Position numbers and translations under genes: made by a program
Origin: a virus
Length of the DNA stretch: 64,000 bases
Reading direction: 5' to 3' (one strand)
IMG/VR virus record: IMGVR_UViG_3300006749_000011
Span: 21,818 to 85,817 of that record
Shown: one piece after another, positions 19,763-29,357 of the stretch
How positions within the stretch are numbered: the first letter of the stretch is position 1
Layout: each line of letters opens with the position of its first letter
The notes under the pieces: model-generated
What the model saw: the letters and a program-made list of their open reading frames with translations, nothing else
The model's database searches: none
What the model was told of the DNA's origin: nothing

Positions 19763-22554
19763 TGATAGATAAAATTGGTTTTGAAGTATTACCAAATGTA
19801 TATTTTAGAGACATCTTTGTTACAAAAGTTGTTACTCATAGTGATAATGTAAATAAAAGAATTTTCAAAAGATTAGAATTTAAAGTAAAACTTATTTGTT
19901 ACGACGACATAGTAACCAAAACTTGGTCGAAAAATGATTCAACGATAATGCCATTAATGCAAATTAAACTAAATGTCCTTTTTGGCGATGATATACAAGA
20001 AGAATATGTTATTCCTATATCTGCTAATAAAGAGATAGAGCATCAGTTTATGCTATCAGAATCAACAATGAAATTGTATAGCAACTATAGAAAAGAAGAT
20101 AACATATTATTAGAATGTTGTGTTTTTTTAGATAGTAATAAACTAAAATCATATTATGCTATTGATATAAACGAGGAAATAAGAGGACCAAAAAGCTCAG
20201 AAATAATAATCAATGGCAAAGAACATAAACATGTAACACCTCAAAAAACATATATTTATGTTTATGAAGACGGTAGACCTGTGTATGGTCCGTATCATCA
20301 ACATATAGCACCTCCAGAAGTAACTCAGGAAGTTGTGATGCAAGGTTCGTTTCATAGGAACAAAGCGCATAAAAAGATTTTTAGAAAAGAAATAGCAAGT
20401 GCACAAAAAATATCATATAATGTAAAGCATGAACCAATTTTTAATATTAACTTGAATGACCCTAAGCCAATAGGAAACCTTCCCTATGATTTTAATTTTA
20501 AAGGGGATAATATCCCCTTGTTATCAGAAGAGATATTAAACAGATTAAAGCCTACCTTAATAAGCAACTTTTCTCAAAATGACAAAAAATCAAAATTTAA
20601 TATATCTTTTTCTAAAAACATCATGGGTCTTCAAAACAAGAATTGCAAAACCTTATACAAGACAAACCCAGAGTTGTTTCTATCTTTACAAAATAAAATT
20701 AGTGTAAAAAGTATGACTGTTTTAAGAGCAGAGATAAACTCTCAAGTCATAAGAAACAGATGTAATGTTATAATAGGAGAAACCGAACAGGAACTTAAAT
20801 ATGAAAAAGTTTCTTATATTGTTTTTAAAGATAACAACGTTGATGAAACAATAACTTTTAGAACCAACGATGGCCGCCTTAGATACATCGATAAGAAATC
20901 AATTAAAAAATTAGAAGATAACAATTATAAAACAAACGATTTCACAACAAGAGGCTTGAGAGACTCTAAAGTGATTTGTTCTGTAAAAAAATCATCCGTG
21001 CAAATGGAGGATGTGGAGACTTTAGATTTTGTAGACAACTCCCTAGATGAAACAAGTAATACTAAATACAAATATTCAATTGAATATGAAGTAGAAACAA
21101 AACTTGATAGTATTATAGCAGAAACTGTTAACAATTTAAGAAAGCAAGTTTCTGAAATTAATGGTATATTAAGAAGAGTCGAAAGAAAAAAACATTTTAA
21201 TTTTAGAACTAATCGGTTTACAAAATCTTTTATGATTGAACTACACAGTTATTATGACATGGTGCTTTTTGAAGAGAACGGATTATTAAACCTAATACAG
21301 AACAACTCTACAAACAATGTTAAAGCTTATTGGATTCAAGCGCCTTTTTTATTATCAAAAGTCACAGAGTTCTCTAGAGGCAAAGGTGACCAAATATATA
21401 AGGATGTCTACAACTTGTTATCCCCAATGACTACATCTCCGATAAAAATTAGAAAAGCTGTCACCATAATGAATAAGGAAATTAAATATATAGAAGACAA
21501 ATACAATCTACCAAGTAATAAAAAAACCAGTAAGGTAGTGAAAAAGAATCAAAGTAAACCAAAAAACAAGTTTACTATAAGACACAGTTCAAACAAAATT
21601 ATAAAAAATAAAAAAATGTTAAACAAAACTTCTTTTATAAAAAACATAAAAAATGGAAAACTAAAGAAATCAGAATTAATCAAAAGAGGCAATGTTGAGG
21701 TTAATAAGTTTTTTAACACTCAACCTGTGACCTCAAATTTAAAATTTGAGTCTCTAGATAATGATGAAAAGATAGCCTTATCTGATATCACTGAAAATTT
21801 GACTTACTTCACTCCTCAATCTATAAAAATAGGTTCTCAAGAAAAAGACCTGTCGGGTAACAATATTGATAAATTTAATCTGGATTTTTTTGATAAGATT
21901 GTTGATGCAAAAATAAAAAATTCTTTACAGTTTTCAACTCCAAAAACTAATGTAGCAAATCTAATTTCATTACAAGTGGTTGATGACCCTAACGTAAAAG
22001 ATTATTTAGGTGATGATACTCTATTTGTAAGTGAAAACTTACAAGCAACCGAGCAGTTTAAAAGACTTAAAGCTTTTAACAATAGTTTTGCAAAAAATTT
22101 GTCTATTAATAAAAAGAACAAGTTAAACACCGCAAAGTTTGATCCTGATTCTAATAAGTTTTCTTTAAAAAAATATAACAAAGTAGATAAAAAATCAAAA
22201 CTAAAAAATCTTCCGCTTTCCATAAAGTCTATATTACTTGGAAATAACGAAACTATTACAAAATTTCCAATAAGAAATGGTCTGTTTGACCCTTTAAAAA
22301 GCCCAGAAACCAGTGAAGCCACAAAACAAAACTTTACTAGAATAAAAAAACTTGAATATTTAAGCGGCTATAGTTTTAAAGGTGGCTTTCCTATACTTAA
22401 TAAACCAAAGTGGGTCAAGTTTGATAAAAGCTCAATAAATTATTCTAAAAAAATACTATGTAGAATGATTGATTATGAAGACGAAGATTTTGATATAACA
22501 GTTGATAACAACGAAATACCATCTGTTGATGATGTGTTTACACTAGAGGATTGA
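19762..22554 (+). CDS. Large tail-region protein, unknown function
   Basis: The chosen start is the ATG at 19762, which overlaps the previous stop (TAATG); a GTG six bases upstream is less likely. The 930-residue product begins M-I-D-K-I-G-F-E-V. It contains a Tyr/Pro/His-rich loop near residue 170 (Y-V-Y-E-D-G-R-P-V-Y-G-P-Y-H-Q-H), then M-Q-G-S-F-H. A long Lys/Asn-rich, probably extended region covers about 590-860. No enzyme motif is seen. The same Tyr-Gly-Pro-His pattern makes me suspect a fibre or baseplate-spike component, but this is not established. Confidence 0.65.
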   Translation: MIDKIGFEVLPNVYFRDIFVTKVVTHSDNVNKRIFKRLEFKVKLICYDDIVTKTWSKNDSTIMPLMQIKLNVLFGDDIQEEYVIPISANKEIEHQFMLSESTMKLYSNYRKEDNILLECCVFLDSNKLKSYYAIDINEEIRGPKSSEIIINGKEHKHVTPQKTYIYVYEDGRPVYGPYHQHIAPPEVTQEVVMQGSFHRNKAHKKIFRKEIASAQKISYNVKHEPIFNINLNDPKPIGNLPYDFNFKGDNIPLLSEEILNRLKPTLISNFSQNDKKSKFNISFSKNIMGLQNKNCKTLYKTNPELFLSLQNKISVKSMTVLRAEINSQVIRNRCNVIIGETEQELKYEKVSYIVFKDNNVDETITFRTNDGRLRYIDKKSIKKLEDNNYKTNDFTTRGLRDSKVICSVKKSSVQMEDVETLDFVDNSLDETSNTKYKYSIEYEVETKLDSIIAETVNNLRKQVSEINGILRRVERKKHFNFRTNRFTKSFMIELHSYYDMVLFEENGLLNLIQNNSTNNVKAYWIQAPFLLSKVTEFSRGKGDQIYKDVYNLLSPMTTSPIKIRKAVTIMNKEIKYIEDKYNLPSNKKTSKVVKKNQSKPKNKFTIRHSSNKIIKNKKMLNKTSFIKNIKNGKLKKSELIKRGNVEVNKFFNTQPVTSNLKFESLDNDEKIALSDITENLTYFTPQSIKIGSQEKDLSGNNIDKFNLDFFDKIVDAKIKNSLQFSTPKTNVANLISLQVVDDPNVKDYLGDDTLFVSENLQATEQFKRLKAFNNSFAKNLSINKKNKLNTAKFDPDSNKFSLKKYNKVDKKSKLKNLPLSIKSILLGNNETITKFPIRNGLFDPLKSPETSEATKQNFTRIKKLEYLSGYSFKGGFPILNKPKWVKFDKSSINYSKKILCRMIDYEDEDFDITVDNNEIPSVDDVFTLED

Positions 22555-22558
22555 ATAA

Positions 22559-22834
22559 ATGCCAACCGAAGCAGAGTTATTAGAAGATTACACAATAGAA
22601 TTAAAAAATTTAATTAATGCAAACATAGATGCAGCTAGCACAAACCCTTTAGTTGAACAAGAACCTAACTTTGCTGGGGATTTTATTAAACAAAATTCAC
22701 CAGTAAAAGATATTTATGAATATGAAGATATACTAAACGAGAATTTAAATGAAGTTAATACAACAGAAACACAACCTACTGATTCCAGAAACACTACAGA
22801 GCCCAACAACTCTGGACAGTCTTCTAGCTACTAG
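22559..22834 (+). CDS. Small acidic tail-region protein, possible upstream half of the next gene
   Basis: This 91-residue acidic protein starts four bases after the previous stop. It has a helical N-terminal half (E-A-E-L-L-E-D-Y-T-I-E-L-K-N-L-I) and a Thr/Asn/Ser/Glu linker-like C-terminus ending in S-G-Q-S-S-S-Y. Its last 86 bases overlap the next reading frame, which is +1 relative to it. A linker-like end running straight into a larger ORF is unusual for an independent protein. Either these are two overlapping genes or a +1 frameshift joins them. No function is recognised. Confidence 0.55.
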   Translation: MPTEAELLEDYTIELKNLINANIDAASTNPLVEQEPNFAGDFIKQNSPVKDIYEYEDILNENLNEVNTTETQPTDSRNTTEPNNSGQSSSY

Positions 22835-24902
22835 TTATAACTCAAGTGGTGATTTGGTCGAAAGTGATCAGGATTTCAGCTATTCAATCCCTGAAGCATT
22901 TATTACTGATACTGATAATGATTTATCCGAAATTATCACCATTTTGTCTCCAAGGAACTCAGAAATAAACGATAACTTATCAAACACAGGTGATTCATTT
23001 GTATACAGCTTATTAGCTAACAAACCAGCAACTTTTTCGTTACATTCAATTTACAATTATGAATTTTTTACTTATGAACAGTTAACAAAAAACTTAGACA
23101 GCTTATTATTGCCAAGCTACAATCTGTTTAGACATGACGTTAACACAGATATAAATACAGTTAAATCTTACGGAGGCAAATACAATCCCAATGATGTAGC
23201 ATCGAAAGTTTTAATTAAGAATATTAACGACAACACTATAAATCACTACTATACTTTTTTTGATAAAGCCAACCAAAAGCTTGGAAACGAGGTAAAAGAT
23301 TACGATGATAACTATTACAAGTGGCTTACTGATACAGAAATGAGAAACCCTTCTTTACCAAACGACTATCACTTAAAAACAAAAAATATTTTTATGGAAT
23401 CTACCAGCAACAAAGATACTGCATATATACCTTTTTATAATTTAATAAAAATTAATAAAATGCAAAAATCTGATGAATATTCTTTGATAGACATATTGAA
23501 AGATTTAGATATATTTTTCAACATCATGGTTCACACAAAAAGAGAACAACCAGAAGTATCTAGACACAAACAAGGTGCAAGGAACATTTCTATAAAAAAA
23601 TGGGATTTAAACCTTGAACAATTAAACGATGGTGTACAAGAACTAGATGATGAGACATTTTTAAAAAACAAAAGTATTAAAAACAACAAAACACTAAGCA
23701 CTTCGCGCCCAATAGAAAAATTAAAAAACTATTTTGATGATAGATTAAAAAAGTTTATTTTATATAAAAAATTACAACAAGTCAAAAAAGAAAATGTTCT
23801 AAACTTTGTGGACATGATTATAAACAAAAAACCTATAAACAAAGTTTTTATAGGTTTCAAAATAGAGAAAAAACTTTCTTTAGGCGGAACAACTACACAG
23901 ACCTTTTACATTCAAAGTAATGATGTACAATTAATAGATACACAAATACAATATGACAGAACATATTATTATAAAATTTCAGAACTTTTTTTGTCATATG
24001 AAAACGAATATAGCTATTCAACCAGTGAAGAAATAGTCCTTAGTTATGATGATTTTGATTACCAAAATAAAATTGAACTTTTGTTTTCATCAAACGTAAA
24101 TATGAAAATTATAGAAATACCAACAGGGATGCTTGAAAGAAGGGTCCTTGCTCCTCCACTATTTAAACCAGATATTAGAGTTTATACCAACACACAAGTA
24201 GACCATAAAGTAAAATTTTTAGTTAGCGATAGATTTGGTAACTCAACAACAAGAGAAGATTTTTATACTGTTTTAAACGAATCAGACAGAGAATACAGAG
24301 AAAGACTTAAATTAGCTGGTATAGTAAACTCTTCAAATCGATCTTATTTCTCATACAGAAGCAGGACAGGTACTTTTAGAGTGTATAAATTAGAAAAGAA
24401 GCCTACAAAATATGAAGATTTTGCTGATTCTTTCTTGGGAGTAATTGGAGATACAAGCAATCTTGACGGAGTGCCATCAGCATTGTTCACTGATCACATA
24501 AAGTACGAACAAAAATATTATTATCTATTTGTACCAATAAGTAGGCAAGGACAAGGAGGTAACCCTTCTTTTGTTCAAGAAGTTCAGTTGTTAAAAGATG
24601 CTGATGAAAATATATTAAGATACAGTTCTTATGAATTATCAGAACCTGAAGAAGACTATATCAACGAAACATCTTATAGAAAATTTATTCAAGTTGTACC
24701 TAATTATAATCAGACAATACCAAAAAGTAATTTAGACATGGTACAAATAAGCGAAACTAATGAAAATCCAAAATTACTTGGACCTGATGAAAATAGCTTA
24801 TGGGATTTAAGAGGAAACAAGTTTATAAAACTTAGAGTAGAATCAAAATCAACAGGAAAGAAATTTGATTTGAACTTAAGATTTAAATTAAAAAAACCAT
24901 AG
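22749..24902 (+). CDS. Tail-region structural protein, unknown function
   Basis: This 717-residue protein begins at an ATG immediately after an in-frame TAA, with only a weak GAG upstream and an 86-base overlap with the preceding small gene. The N-terminal 110 residues are acidic. The middle is Lys/Asp/Tyr-rich. The C-terminal half contains short beta-strand-like units (Y-Y-Y-K-I-S-E-L-F, Y-Y-Y-L-F-V-P-I) reminiscent of fibronectin III-like structural modules, and it ends L-N-L-R-F-K-L-K-K-P. No catalytic motif is seen. Position places it in the tail/baseplate operon. Confidence 0.7.
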   Translation: MKLIQQKHNLLIPETLQSPTTLDSLLATSYNSSGDLVESDQDFSYSIPEAFITDTDNDLSEIITILSPRNSEINDNLSNTGDSFVYSLLANKPATFSLHSIYNYEFFTYEQLTKNLDSLLLPSYNLFRHDVNTDINTVKSYGGKYNPNDVASKVLIKNINDNTINHYYTFFDKANQKLGNEVKDYDDNYYKWLTDTEMRNPSLPNDYHLKTKNIFMESTSNKDTAYIPFYNLIKINKMQKSDEYSLIDILKDLDIFFNIMVHTKREQPEVSRHKQGARNISIKKWDLNLEQLNDGVQELDDETFLKNKSIKNNKTLSTSRPIEKLKNYFDDRLKKFILYKKLQQVKKENVLNFVDMIINKKPINKVFIGFKIEKKLSLGGTTTQTFYIQSNDVQLIDTQIQYDRTYYYKISELFLSYENEYSYSTSEEIVLSYDDFDYQNKIELLFSSNVNMKIIEIPTGMLERRVLAPPLFKPDIRVYTNTQVDHKVKFLVSDRFGNSTTREDFYTVLNESDREYRERLKLAGIVNSSNRSYFSYRSRTGTFRVYKLEKKPTKYEDFADSFLGVIGDTSNLDGVPSALFTDHIKYEQKYYYLFVPISRQGQGGNPSFVQEVQLLKDADENILRYSSYELSEPEEDYINETSYRKFIQVVPNYNQTIPKSNLDMVQISETNENPKLLGPDENSLWDLRGNKFIKLRVESKSTGKKFDLNLRFKLKKP

Positions 24903-24935
24903 TTTGAGATAATTATAGAGAATAGGAGAATATAA

Positions 24936-25886
24936 ATGGCATTTCAAGACAACAGTGGAGACATAATCTTTGACGTAGTTCTTACCGATGAAGGTAGAAA
25001 ACGCTTAGCAAAAGGTGATGGTAGTTTTAACATAGCACAGTTTGCCCTCGGAGACGATGAGATAAATTATGCCTTGTATGATAAAACAACCACAACAGCA
25101 ACACAAGATTTATCTATTTTGCAAACACCTGTGTTTGAAGCTTTCACTAACAATATGTCTTCTATTAAGACAAAACTTATGACAATACCAAGAAACGATT
25201 TGTTGTACCTTTCTGTTTTAAAATTAAATGAATTACCAAGAGGCGCAGCCATGCACTCTAATGGCGCATTTGTTGTAGCTGTTGACGGAACAACAGAAAA
25301 CAATAACGAAGCAGAAACACCCACAACAGCAATTGGTATAGCCAGCGATAAAAAAATAAACGAAGGTATAATTTTTGGTAAGACAATCAAAGAACAGTCA
25401 ACCTATATCAGAATCGATTCTGGTTTAGATACCACCGAAATACCACCAGACGGCACATATATTTCAGATTTGCAAGAAACTGGTTTTATAATTGAAATTG
25501 ATAATAGGTTAGGAAACATATGTTCTAAAGATGGTTCAATAATTAAAACACCAGATTTTATTGATGATGATAATGTCGCAAGTTATTCATTCCAAGCAGG
25601 AACTGCTGGAGACCCTCAGTTTGTTCAGTTTAATACCAGCACTGTGAATGGTGGAACAGAAACTATTGCCGGTCCTCGTGGCATCATGATTGAATTTAAA
25701 ATTAAATCATCTATTGATTTAGAAAAAAGCTCACACTTGTTTACTTTGTTGGGAACAGATAGCACTATGACTAAAGCTGCAACTGGTCAACAAGCAATTA
25801 AACAAATAGACTCTGTTGTTAGAGTTATAGGTGAAAGCACAGGCTACGCTGTAAGCGTTCCTGTTAGATTTGTTAAAGTAGTATAA
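24936..25886 (+). CDS. Tail structural protein with L-T-D-E-G-R motif
   Basis: This 316-residue protein is preceded by AGGAG at good spacing. The N-terminus reads D-I-I-F-D-V-V-L-T-D-E-G-R-K-R-L-A-K-G, followed by F-A-L-G-D-D-E-I-N-Y. I associate this signature with conserved structural proteins of T4-like marine phages, and the product starting at 18734 carries a diverged copy. The C-terminal half is beta-rich (G-T-A-G-D-P-Q-F-V-Q-F) and ends V-S-V-P-V-R-F-V-K-V-V. It heads a three-gene set with the paralogous pair downstream. Confidence 0.7.
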   Translation: MAFQDNSGDIIFDVVLTDEGRKRLAKGDGSFNIAQFALGDDEINYALYDKTTTTATQDLSILQTPVFEAFTNNMSSIKTKLMTIPRNDLLYLSVLKLNELPRGAAMHSNGAFVVAVDGTTENNNEAETPTTAIGIASDKKINEGIIFGKTIKEQSTYIRIDSGLDTTEIPPDGTYISDLQETGFIIEIDNRLGNICSKDGSIIKTPDFIDDDNVASYSFQAGTAGDPQFVQFNTSTVNGGTETIAGPRGIMIEFKIKSSIDLEKSSHLFTLLGTDSTMTKAATGQQAIKQIDSVVRVIGESTGYAVSVPVRFVKVV

Positions 25887-25899
25887 AAAAGGATATAAA

Positions 25900-27048
25900 A
25901 TGGCTAATACGTTTAAAAATATAGAACCAAATGATGTAATATCAACAAGAACTCTTCTTCATGAAGCAATTCCATTAACAGGAACAATTGTTAGTGGAAC
26001 TTACGGAACAACTAATAAAATACTTGGTGATGAAGAGAATGTAAAAAACTTTTCACACGGAATGTTCCAGTCTGTTTATGATTACCCGTTTCTCAGTTCT
26101 TCAGCAAATCATATTTTTGATATAACTGTGGGATATGCTAATAGTTCTACTCTAAGTTCATCTGCAAACGCTCAAAATGCTAAGAAAATTAATTTATATA
26201 ATCAAATGGCACAAGTTTGTATGGGTTATGACAAAACAGGTTCTATACAATTGTTTGATGAAGATGGAGATTTAGCGTCTGGTACAAAAATGAAAGAGTG
26301 TATGTTTTTTAACTTTTCAAGACTTCTTGTCAAAGATGAGATTAAAAAAGGCTCTTTTCAATTAGAGTTAGGAATCCACCCGAGTTTTGAACAAGCAGGT
26401 GCTACTACAATGAACAATAGAATTAAAATAACTGATTCCAGTGGCTCTAATGGATACAAGACTAATTCACCTGTTGGCGAATATGGTGTTCTTTTTGCTA
26501 CTAGTAGTACAACCACCCCAGCAAATACTCTTCAAGCTGGTGTCACATCTACAGGTGTTGGTCAACCTGCTGTTGGTTTAATATTTTATCAAGCAGGAAT
26601 CGCAGTAATTTCGGGATCAGTATTCAGCAAAGCTAATGCTGGAGGAATACTTAATAATTCTGCCACTGGAATAGATACAGTAAAACTTTCAACTAATAGT
26701 GGTAACACTGGTTTTGGCTTTGTGACAGGTTCTCAAATTTCATCTTCCGCCGATGCAATAAGAAACAGAATTTATAATATTCAATTCAATAATACAACGG
26801 AATTAAATTCAACAATATATTTCTGTCGTGTAAATCACAATGAGTACAACTATTCTGGTAATCCAACTTATCTTTCAAGTTCAAAGATTGTTGTAAAAGA
26901 CAACATTGGAGACCAACCAATATCTTATATTACCTCTGTTGGGCTTTATAGCGCAGATGGTGCTCTTATGGCTGTTGGTAAATTATCAGAACCTCTTCGT
27001 AAAGACCCATCAATTGAATATACTTTACGAGCTAGACTAGACTACTAA
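25900..27048 (+). CDS. Tail structural protein, first of a paralogous pair
   Basis: This 382-residue protein begins 13 bases after the previous gene with an AAAGGA ribosome-binding site. Its N-terminus (F-K-N-I-E-P-N-D-V-I-S-T-R-T) and its C-terminus (Y-I-T-S-V-G-L-Y-S-A-D-G-A-L-M-A-V-G-K) align with the next gene's product. The pair therefore arose by duplication. The middle is Ser/Thr/Gly/Asn-rich and beta-like, with V-C-M-G-Y-D and F-N-F-S-R-L-L-V-K-D. No enzyme motif is seen. It is a likely tail, baseplate or fibre-network component. Confidence 0.7.
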   Translation: MANTFKNIEPNDVISTRTLLHEAIPLTGTIVSGTYGTTNKILGDEENVKNFSHGMFQSVYDYPFLSSSANHIFDITVGYANSSTLSSSANAQNAKKINLYNQMAQVCMGYDKTGSIQLFDEDGDLASGTKMKECMFFNFSRLLVKDEIKKGSFQLELGIHPSFEQAGATTMNNRIKITDSSGSNGYKTNSPVGEYGVLFATSSTTTPANTLQAGVTSTGVGQPAVGLIFYQAGIAVISGSVFSKANAGGILNNSATGIDTVKLSTNSGNTGFGFVTGSQISSSADAIRNRIYNIQFNNTTELNSTIYFCRVNHNEYNYSGNPTYLSSSKIVVKDNIGDQPISYITSVGLYSADGALMAVGKLSEPLRKDPSIEYTLRARLDY

Positions 27049-27049
27049 A

Positions 27050-28282
27050 ATGAATTATGAAAAGTTTAAACCAGATGACATCATTATCAATAGAATAAAA
27101 GCTCATCCAAAACAAAGCTTTTTCATATACGATCAAGAAGTCTACATAAACACAAGAAATAATCTTGTTGGAGCATATGCAAACGAGTTTTCTGTTGCAA
27201 CAGGTTCTGTAAGTTTGTATGAATTAAACATAGACAGAGCGCCTGTGGTAGATGGCAAACAACAATCTTTTATAGAACCATCAGTTGTTGGATACAAAAC
27301 TGTTCTAGCTGATAAGAAACAGTTTAATACCATGTTGGGCAAAGCACACTCAGATTCTCTCTACAGCCCAGCTTCCTCCGGTGAGTACAGGATGAGTGCT
27401 TCTATAACAAGAATATACTCTGAGCCTACATCTGTTAAATATTTAGGTGTTGAACAAAATAAAAATACCCATATACTAGCTTTACAAAATTCTGCTGATA
27501 CTTATACAACATTAAGCAAGCACTATAACTTTACATCCTCGAACTATTTGTCTCGAGACCTTACTGAAGCAACTGTGAACATTATCGACATACCTACAAT
27601 ATTTTATGAATCATCACTTAAAAAAGGTTCTGTAAATTTAAAGTTTTATTTAACAGGATCGTTAATCGGAGAATGTGCTGATACAAAAAGAAACGGTGAG
27701 TTGATAGAAACCACAGGCTCTAATGCCGGACAGTGCGTTGGTATTGTTATGTATAATGAAGGTGTTATTGTTTTAACTAGTTCTAATGCCATAGACTCAA
27801 CAGGTGGTTCTTGGGTTAATTTTAATGGAACTGCTGGTACTGAACAAGCATCTTGGCTTTACTATGCAGCTGGTGCAAATGACGGAATAACTCACGACAC
27901 CGCAGGAGCAGATCAAATTGCTAATGCTAGTTTTAATTTAGAGTTTGAGGGTACTTCTTATACTAATACAATGACATTGTTTTGCCATGCGGATAAAGGT
28001 AAACTTAACTATTCCAATAATCCAACGTTCCTAGAGAGTGGTTCATTTTGTTCTACTTTTAACACTTCATCCTATTCTTACTCTGAGCCGGCCATAAGTA
28101 TTAAAAATGTTGTATCATCTTCTTATTCTGGACATAATGAAAACTTTGAAAGAACAACTTATATATCCAAAGTTGGTATTTACGATGAAGAAGGACACTT
28201 AGTCATGATTGCATCTTTAGCAAAACCGATAAGAAAGAAAGAGAACGACGAGTATACATTTAAATTAACTTACGATATTTAA
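27050..28282 (+). CDS. Tail structural protein, second of a paralogous pair
   Basis: This 410-residue protein starts one base after the preceding stop. It matches the upstream paralogue at both ends: F-K-P-D-D-I-I-I-N-R at the start, and Y-I-S-K-V-G-I-Y-D-E-E-G-H-L-V-M-I-A-S followed by L-A-K-P-I-R-K at the end. The central part has a paralogous I-I-D-I-P-T-I-F-Y-E-S-S-L-K-K-G-S-V segment aligning with the partner's V-K-D-E-I-K-K-G-S-F. It is the last gene of the tail block; a sigma-70 promoter for the DNA-metabolism block follows within 10 bases. Confidence 0.7.
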   Translation: MNYEKFKPDDIIINRIKAHPKQSFFIYDQEVYINTRNNLVGAYANEFSVATGSVSLYELNIDRAPVVDGKQQSFIEPSVVGYKTVLADKKQFNTMLGKAHSDSLYSPASSGEYRMSASITRIYSEPTSVKYLGVEQNKNTHILALQNSADTYTTLSKHYNFTSSNYLSRDLTEATVNIIDIPTIFYESSLKKGSVNLKFYLTGSLIGECADTKRNGELIETTGSNAGQCVGIVMYNEGVIVLTSSNAIDSTGGSWVNFNGTAGTEQASWLYYAAGANDGITHDTAGADQIANASFNLEFEGTSYTNTMTLFCHADKGKLNYSNNPTFLESGSFCSTFNTSSYSYSEPAISIKNVVSSSYSGHNENFERTTYISKVGIYDEEGHLVMIASLAKPIRKKENDEYTFKLTYDI

Positions 28283-28291
28283 AAAAAATAC

Positions 28292-28320
28292 TTGACAAAC
28301 CAAAATTTATATGTTATAAT
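28292..28320 (+). promoter_or_regulatory. Sigma-70-type promoter for the resolvase gene
   Basis: A perfect TTGACA (28292-28297) and a perfect TATAAT (28315-28320) are separated by exactly 17 bases. The -10 ends 8 bases before the ATG of the RuvC-like gene, so the transcript would have almost no leader. This separates the tail operon from the DNA-metabolism genes and suggests early or middle transcription by host RNA polymerase. Confidence 0.85.
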
Positions 28321-28328
28321 AGATTATT

Positions 28329-28853
28329 ATGATTATTTTAGGACTAGATATAAGTTCAAGCAGAATAGGTTATTGCTTGATAAACGAAAACGAAGACCTG
28401 CTTCTTGTTGATGAGATAAAACTAAAACCATCTCAATCTCTCGAAGAACGTGCTGATATCTTCAAAAAAGAAATGGAATGTATTATAAGGTCTTTACAAC
28501 AACAGGAGGTAGATTATGTTTTTATTGAACAACCATTCGTGGCATTCTCGGGAGGCAAGACAACAGCAGCGACAATGGCCAAGTTACAACGTTTTAATGG
28601 TATGTGTAGCTATGTGGTGCACGATTTATTTGGCGGCCCTGCAACTCTCCTTCAGGCGAACAAAGCTCGGGGTCTCGTTGATCTCAAAATCAAAAGGGGT
28701 GATAACACGAAGCTCAAGGTTATTGAGTGGGTTAGTGATAAATATCCAAAAGAATTCATAGTTGAGTACACAAGACACGGCAATCCAAAACCCGGAACCG
28801 ATGATAAAGCCGATGCAATTGTTATAGCAAATGCTGGGTTAAAAACTATTTAG
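28329..28853 (+). CDS. RuvC-like Holliday-junction resolvase (RNase H fold)
   Basis: This 174-residue protein has the RuvC/YqgF nuclease arrangement: D7 in L-G-L-D-I-S-S-S-R-I-G-Y, a Glu in V-F-I-E-Q-P-F, and the C-terminal D-D-K-A-D-A at residues 158-163 supplying the last acidic residues. It would resolve branched DNA before packaging or during recombination, the job done in T4 by the unrelated endonuclease VII. It has its own strong promoter with a near-leaderless start. The last codons and stop overlap an AACTATTTA element that precedes the next gene. Confidence 0.85.
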   Translation: MIILGLDISSSRIGYCLINENEDLLLVDEIKLKPSQSLEERADIFKKEMECIIRSLQQQEVDYVFIEQPFVAFSGGKTTAATMAKLQRFNGMCSYVVHDLFGGPATLLQANKARGLVDLKIKRGDNTKLKVIEWVSDKYPKEFIVEYTRHGNPKPGTDDKADAIVIANAGLKTI

Positions 28854-28864
28854 ACATAAAGAGG
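28841..28864 (+). repeat. 24-base direct repeat, copy 1
   Basis: A 24-base stretch beginning AAAAACTATTTAGACATAAA and ending GAGG recurs exactly at 29386-29409. Both copies lie directly before a gene whose product starts with the M-x-L-I-M-E-x-W tag, and both include the AACTATTTA element and the start of the ribosome-binding site. Confidence 0.9.
28844..28852 (+). promoter_or_regulatory. AACTATTTA element (candidate late promoter) before 28872
   Basis: Exact AACTATTTA ends 19 bases before the ATG at 28872 and overlaps the stop codon of the resolvase gene. Eight further copies of this element, one lacking the leading AA, occur before gene starts in this window, mostly at 17-19 bases. A promoter or leader role is inferred. 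Confidence 0.45.
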
Positions 28865-28871
28865 AATTATT

Positions 28872-29339
28872 ATGTCAAACGATATGAAACTTATAATGGA
28901 ATCTTGGAGAACAAACCAACTTTTGTTAGAATCAGGCCAAAAAAATGTTATAAACTTTGCAAAAAACATTGCATCCAATAAAGTATCAGATGAAAAAATC
29001 GAACAGGTTTTTGATAAATTAGAGAAGAATGAAGACTTTTTAAAACTTGTAGATATCTTTAAAAAATTAGAAGAAGAACCTATTGAAGAAGGAGCTTTGC
29101 TTGACGCTGAAGCAACAGTGTCGATTAAAGGAATGCAACTTATGGATTACATAAAAAGACAACCCGGCGGGAATGCTCTATTAAAAGCATCAGGCCCAAT
29201 TATGGCTATGGCTTATATATATACCAAAATAAAAATGGGTCGAGGAGATCTTGACCCTACAGATCTACAATCCGCAGCCGAAATAGCCACAAAAGGAACT
29301 AGTGCAGATCTTGTAGATATCGCCACTGGTGGTGGATAA
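28872..29339 (+). CDS. Small protein with M-K-L-I-M-E-S-W N-terminal tag, unknown function
   Basis: This is a 155-residue protein. Residues 5-12 are M-K-L-I-M-E-S-W, shared with the next gene (M-Q-L-I-M-E-N-W), so the ATG at residue 5 might be the real start. L18-L19-E20 before Ser matches a T4 gp21-type (L/I)-x-E cleavage site. The middle is charged and helical, and the C-terminal part has a hydrophobic Ala/Met/Ile helix (G-P-I-M-A-M-A-Y-I-Y). No known domain is recognised. The tag suggests a virion-packaged internal protein, by inference. Confidence 0.65.
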   Translation: MSNDMKLIMESWRTNQLLLESGQKNVINFAKNIASNKVSDEKIEQVFDKLEKNEDFLKLVDIFKKLEEEPIEEGALLDAEATVSIKGMQLMDYIKRQPGGNALLKASGPIMAMAYIYTKIKMGRGDLDPTDLQSAAEIATKGTSADLVDIATGGG

Positions 29340-29357
29340 AAAAAATAAAAAAATAAT

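Noticed and set aside
14880-22570. Shared M-P-T-E-A start of the 14880 and 22559 products as a sorting tag
   Set aside because: Only five residues match and the following sequence is unrelated. Too little to support a motif.
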